Source of the DNA: Bifidobacterium sp. ESL0728
Lineage (GTDB): Bacteria > Actinomycetota > Actinomycetes > Actinomycetales > Bifidobacteriaceae
Length of the DNA: 64,000 nt
Assembly (NCBI RefSeq): GCF_029392015.1
Contig: NZ_CP113925.1
Coordinates: 310,001 to 374,000 of the forward strand
Direction: 5' to 3'
The position numbers and the translations under genes were made by a program. Shown in pieces: positions 61,818-64,000 of the stretch; the stretch's first letter is position 1, and the number at the start of each line of letters is the position of its first letter. The notes under the pieces are model-generated. The model did not search any database. It was not told where the DNA came from and worked only from the letters and a program-made list of their open reading frames with translations.

Positions 61818-62066
61818 TTGCGTTTGCGACGCCAATGCCTCGTTCCGCGTCGTGTTTGCAATGGTGGCTTGCGTTTGTGATGCTGGTTTCCCGGTTTGCG
61901 TCGCATTCGCAATCCAGCCTTGCGTTTGCGACGTTGGCGCCCTGCCCCGCGTCGTGTTTGCAATCTGGCCTTGCGTTTGGGACGGTTTGGCGTTGATTAG
62001 CGTCGTGTTTGCAATCCGACATTGCGTTTGCGACGGCCCGGGGCTGGTTTGCGTCGCGTTTGCAAT
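61818..62066. repeat. Palindromic tandem array, 51-bp period, 5 units
   Basis: TTGCG blocks begin at 61818, 61869, 61920, 61971 and 62022, exactly 51 bp apart, and each unit ends in GCAAT at 61862, 61913, 61964, 62015 and 62066. The unit is TTGCGTTTGCGACG, about 15 variable bases, then GCGTCGTGTTTGCAAT, and a 6-bp spacer. TTGC and GACGC pair with GCGTC and GCAA across an internal loop. The array lies between the divergent MIF-like and pmk genes. The same family is at 13064-13264. Confidence 0.85.
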
Positions 62067-62330
62067 CGGTGGTCGTGTACGTTTGCGTAGCGGCGACGCG
62101 CCGACTGCGGGTAATGTGGTGGTGCTGGGCAGATTATCGGGGTATTTGGTGCAGAGTATGCCAACGCCGGTCTTCTTTGGCAGAGTTGTGCGTACATTAA
62201 GAATGTTGATGTGGCATGATATGTCATGCTGTCTTAAAAAGTATCACTTGATGATACTTAGGGATTCTGAAAACTGATAGCAGCGCATGAACGTGGTTGG
62301 CGGATTATGAAGGGAAGGAACGGCATAACG

Positions 62331-64000
62331 ATGAGCGGTAGGCGAGCCCAGGAACCAGGCAGCAGCGTAGCGACGGCCCCCGGGAAACTGTATATCGCCG
62401 GCGAATACGCCGTGGTCGAGCATGGTCATCCCGCGATTCTCGTCGCTGTCAACCGACTTCTGACCGCCCGTATCACCGAGCTCGACACTTCCGCCAATCA
62501 GCCTCAGCCTTTCGGCGTCGACCCCGTTGGCCGTATCCATTCCGCGGGCCATCCCGAGGCTTCCGTGACTTGGCGGCGTCGCGCTGGGCGTGCGGTGCCC
62601 GACGTGGAGCAGCCCGGCGCGGCTTTTGTGCTTTCTGTCATTCATGCGGTTGAGGAACTGGCCCAGCAGCAGGGCAAAGACCTCAAAATCTACGACGTCA
62701 ATATCGAAAGCGAACTTGACGATGCCTCCGGACGCAAATACGGGCTAGGCTCGTCGGCTGCGGTGACGGTGGCGATGATGAAAGCGCTGACGGCTTTCTA
62801 TGGCCTCGAACTCGACCCGATTCAGCAATACAAACTGGCCTTTGTTTCGGCCAGCCGCGCCCAGAAAGTCGGTTCCGGCGGCGATCTGGCGGCGAGCCTT
62901 TTCGGCGGCTGCATCCGTTTCACGGCGGTCGACCGGCAGTGGGTCACCAACCGCTTGCAGGACACCGCGCTGAGCGACCTGATCGATATGCCTTGGCCTG
63001 GGCTGAGCATTGCGCGACTCCGGGCGTTCAAGCCCGGCTCGAGCCTGCATCTGATGGTCGGTTGGACCGGCAACCCCTCGTCCACGCCTTCTCTGGTCGG
63101 CCACGTCCAGCAGCAAAGCGCTGCCGAGCACGAGCGGTTGTATCAGAATTTTTTGAGCGGTAGTGATGCCTGTGTTGATGCTCTGGCCCAAGCATTGGTC
63201 GCCGACGACGAGCAGGGCGTCATCGCGCACGTCCGCGAGGCTCGCAAACTGTTGCAGGACCTTTCGTCGTTCACCGGCGTCACCATCGAGACCCCGGCCT
63301 TGCGTGCGCTGGTCGAGGTGGCCGAAAGCCATGGCGTGGCAGCGAAAAGCTCCGGTGCGGGCGGTGGCGATTGCGGCATCGCGATTGCCGGGCCGAACGC
63401 CGACAGGTCCGCCATCACCCGTGGCTGGCAGGAGAAAAGCATCGTTCCGCTCGATTTGTCGGTCCATGCTCCGCAGGTCGAGCTGGCCGAGTGGACGGGT
63501 GGCGTTTTGGACGATGTGTCTGCTGGAATTATGGGGAGTGCGCGTGCCCAGGAAAATTTTTTAGGACCGGCTCGCGGTAATCAAGCCGCCGGTGCTGCTG
63601 GTGCTGCCGGGGTAGCTGGTGCCGCTGGCGTCGTTGGCAATGCCGGTGTCCCGGATATTCGTAGTGTTGGTGGCGTTGACAGTATCGGCGGCATTGACGA
63701 TTCTGGTATTGCTGGTGATGCCGGTATCCACAGTGCTGGTGTCGGCGGTTCGGGAATGTCGAATTTACCTGTTTCAAATATTGCCGCTGGTCATGTACTT
63801 GGCGCAGATTCAGGGATTTCCGGGGCTGGCTCGAATCGTAAGGACGACCACGTGCGTCTGGCGCTCGCTGAGCATGCCGACGAGCAGCGCAACGCCTTCG
63901 ACGATTTGGCCTTTATCCATCAGAGCTTGGGCAGCATCGATGTCGCCGATGTGGATATGACCACGCAAGTCTGTGGGGCGACGTTGGACGTGCCGTTTTA
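62331..64000 (+). CDS. Phosphomevalonate kinase fused to type 2 isopentenyl-diphosphate isomerase (partial)
   Basis: 556 codons are open to the window edge. Residues 15 to about 400 are a GHMP kinase of the phosphomevalonate kinase type: APGKLYIAGEYAVVEHG, GLGSSAAVTVA (138-148) and SSGAGGGDCGI (340-350). It phosphorylates mevalonate 5-phosphate. A Gly/Ala/Ser/Val-rich linker of about 90 residues follows (about 415-500). From residue 502, NRKDDHVRLAL and DDLAFIHQSLGSIDVADVD match the N-terminus of the FMN-dependent type 2 isopentenyl-diphosphate isomerase. AAGGAA precedes the start. The two steps are not consecutive in the pathway (mevalonate diphosphate decarboxylase comes between). The isomerase part continues outside the window. 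Confidence 0.88.
   Translation, partial: MSGRRAQEPGSSVATAPGKLYIAGEYAVVEHGHPAILVAVNRLLTARITELDTSANQPQPFGVDPVGRIHSAGHPEASVTWRRRAGRAVPDVEQPGAAFVLSVIHAVEELAQQQGKDLKIYDVNIESELDDASGRKYGLGSSAAVTVAMMKALTAFYGLELDPIQQYKLAFVSASRAQKVGSGGDLAASLFGGCIRFTAVDRQWVTNRLQDTALSDLIDMPWPGLSIARLRAFKPGSSLHLMVGWTGNPSSTPSLVGHVQQQSAAEHERLYQNFLSGSDACVDALAQALVADDEQGVIAHVREARKLLQDLSSFTGVTIETPALRALVEVAESHGVAAKSSGAGGGDCGIAIAGPNADRSAITRGWQEKSIVPLDLSVHAPQVELAEWTGGVLDDVSAGIMGSARAQENFLGPARGNQAAGAAGAAGVAGAAGVVGNAGVPDIRSVGGVDSIGGIDDSGIAGDAGIHSAGVGGSGMSNLPVSNIAAGHVLGADSGISGAGSNRKDDHVRLALAEHADEQRNAFDDLAFIHQSLGSIDVADVDMTTQVCGATLDVPF

Noticed and set aside
61818..62066. CRISPR array
   Set aside because: The units are 45 bp with only 6-bp separators and a 15-bp variable centre. 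This is not a repeat/spacer arrangement, and no cas gene is present.
61765..62277. 170-codon plus-strand frame with a 17-residue repeat (CVCD...VVFAI)
   Set aside because: It is produced by the 51-bp DNA repeat, which keeps frames open on both strands. It has no ribosome-binding site, and the bases conserved are those of the palindromic arms.

Overview
The window is from an actinobacterium, very probably a Bifidobacterium or another Bifidobacteriaceae. The genes are GC-rich and lie between AT-rich spacers. The gene set fits that family: LacI-controlled CUT1 sugar importers without their own ATPase, xylose isomerase, GH27/GH51/GH65/GH172 enzymes, Kup potassium transporters, C69 dipeptidase, Fhs and a mevalonate-pathway gene. 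No rRNA, tRNA, transposase, phage gene or CRISPR array was seen.

Layout. 1-2.6 kb: lutA-lutB (lactate oxidation, minus strand, lutB cut by the window edge). 3.1-3.8 kb: a DedA membrane protein. 4.3-13.0 kb: a carbohydrate locus made of a LacI regulator, a lipoprotein plus two permeases, a GH172 enzyme and a GH65 phosphorylase. The same 14-bp palindrome (TCGAAACGTTTCGA) stands before lacI and before the transporter. 13.5-16.1 kb: xylA and a convergent acetyl-esterase-like hydrolase. 16.6-22.5 kb: rsmI, GH27 alpha-galactosidase with a GPH sugar symporter, and a TatD nuclease. 22.7-28.9 kb: two paralogous kup genes that share a conserved leader. 29.0-30.6 kb: GH51 arabinofuranosidase. 30.7-37.6 kb: an HD-domain protein with a large insertion, an FtsX-like permease with an ATPase partner that has lost its catalytic motifs, and a large DUF6541-like membrane protein. 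37.7-42.7 kb: DJ-1/PfpI, MFS efflux pump, MarR and MATE. 42.8-46.5 kb: a BspA-like surface protein and a deleted relic of a second copy. 46.9-54.7 kb: topA, tmk and holB, interrupted by a duplicated two-gene module with DUF4160-like proteins. 54.8-61.7 kb: an unknown gene pair, YbhB/PEBP, C69 dipeptidase, fhs with an unknown membrane protein, and a MIF-like tautomerase. 62.3 kb to the end: phosphomevalonate kinase fused in frame to a type 2 isopentenyl-diphosphate isomerase domain.

The most notable non-coding structure is a set of intergenic palindromic arrays. Their arm sequences differ by locus, but the periods are strict: 51 bp at 13.06 and 61.8 kb, and 61 bp at 31.83, 41.0 and 56.4 kb. 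The other main points of interest are the kinase-isomerase fusion, the pseudo-ATPase ABC partner, the HD insertion, the duplicated DUF4160 modules and the shared kup leader.
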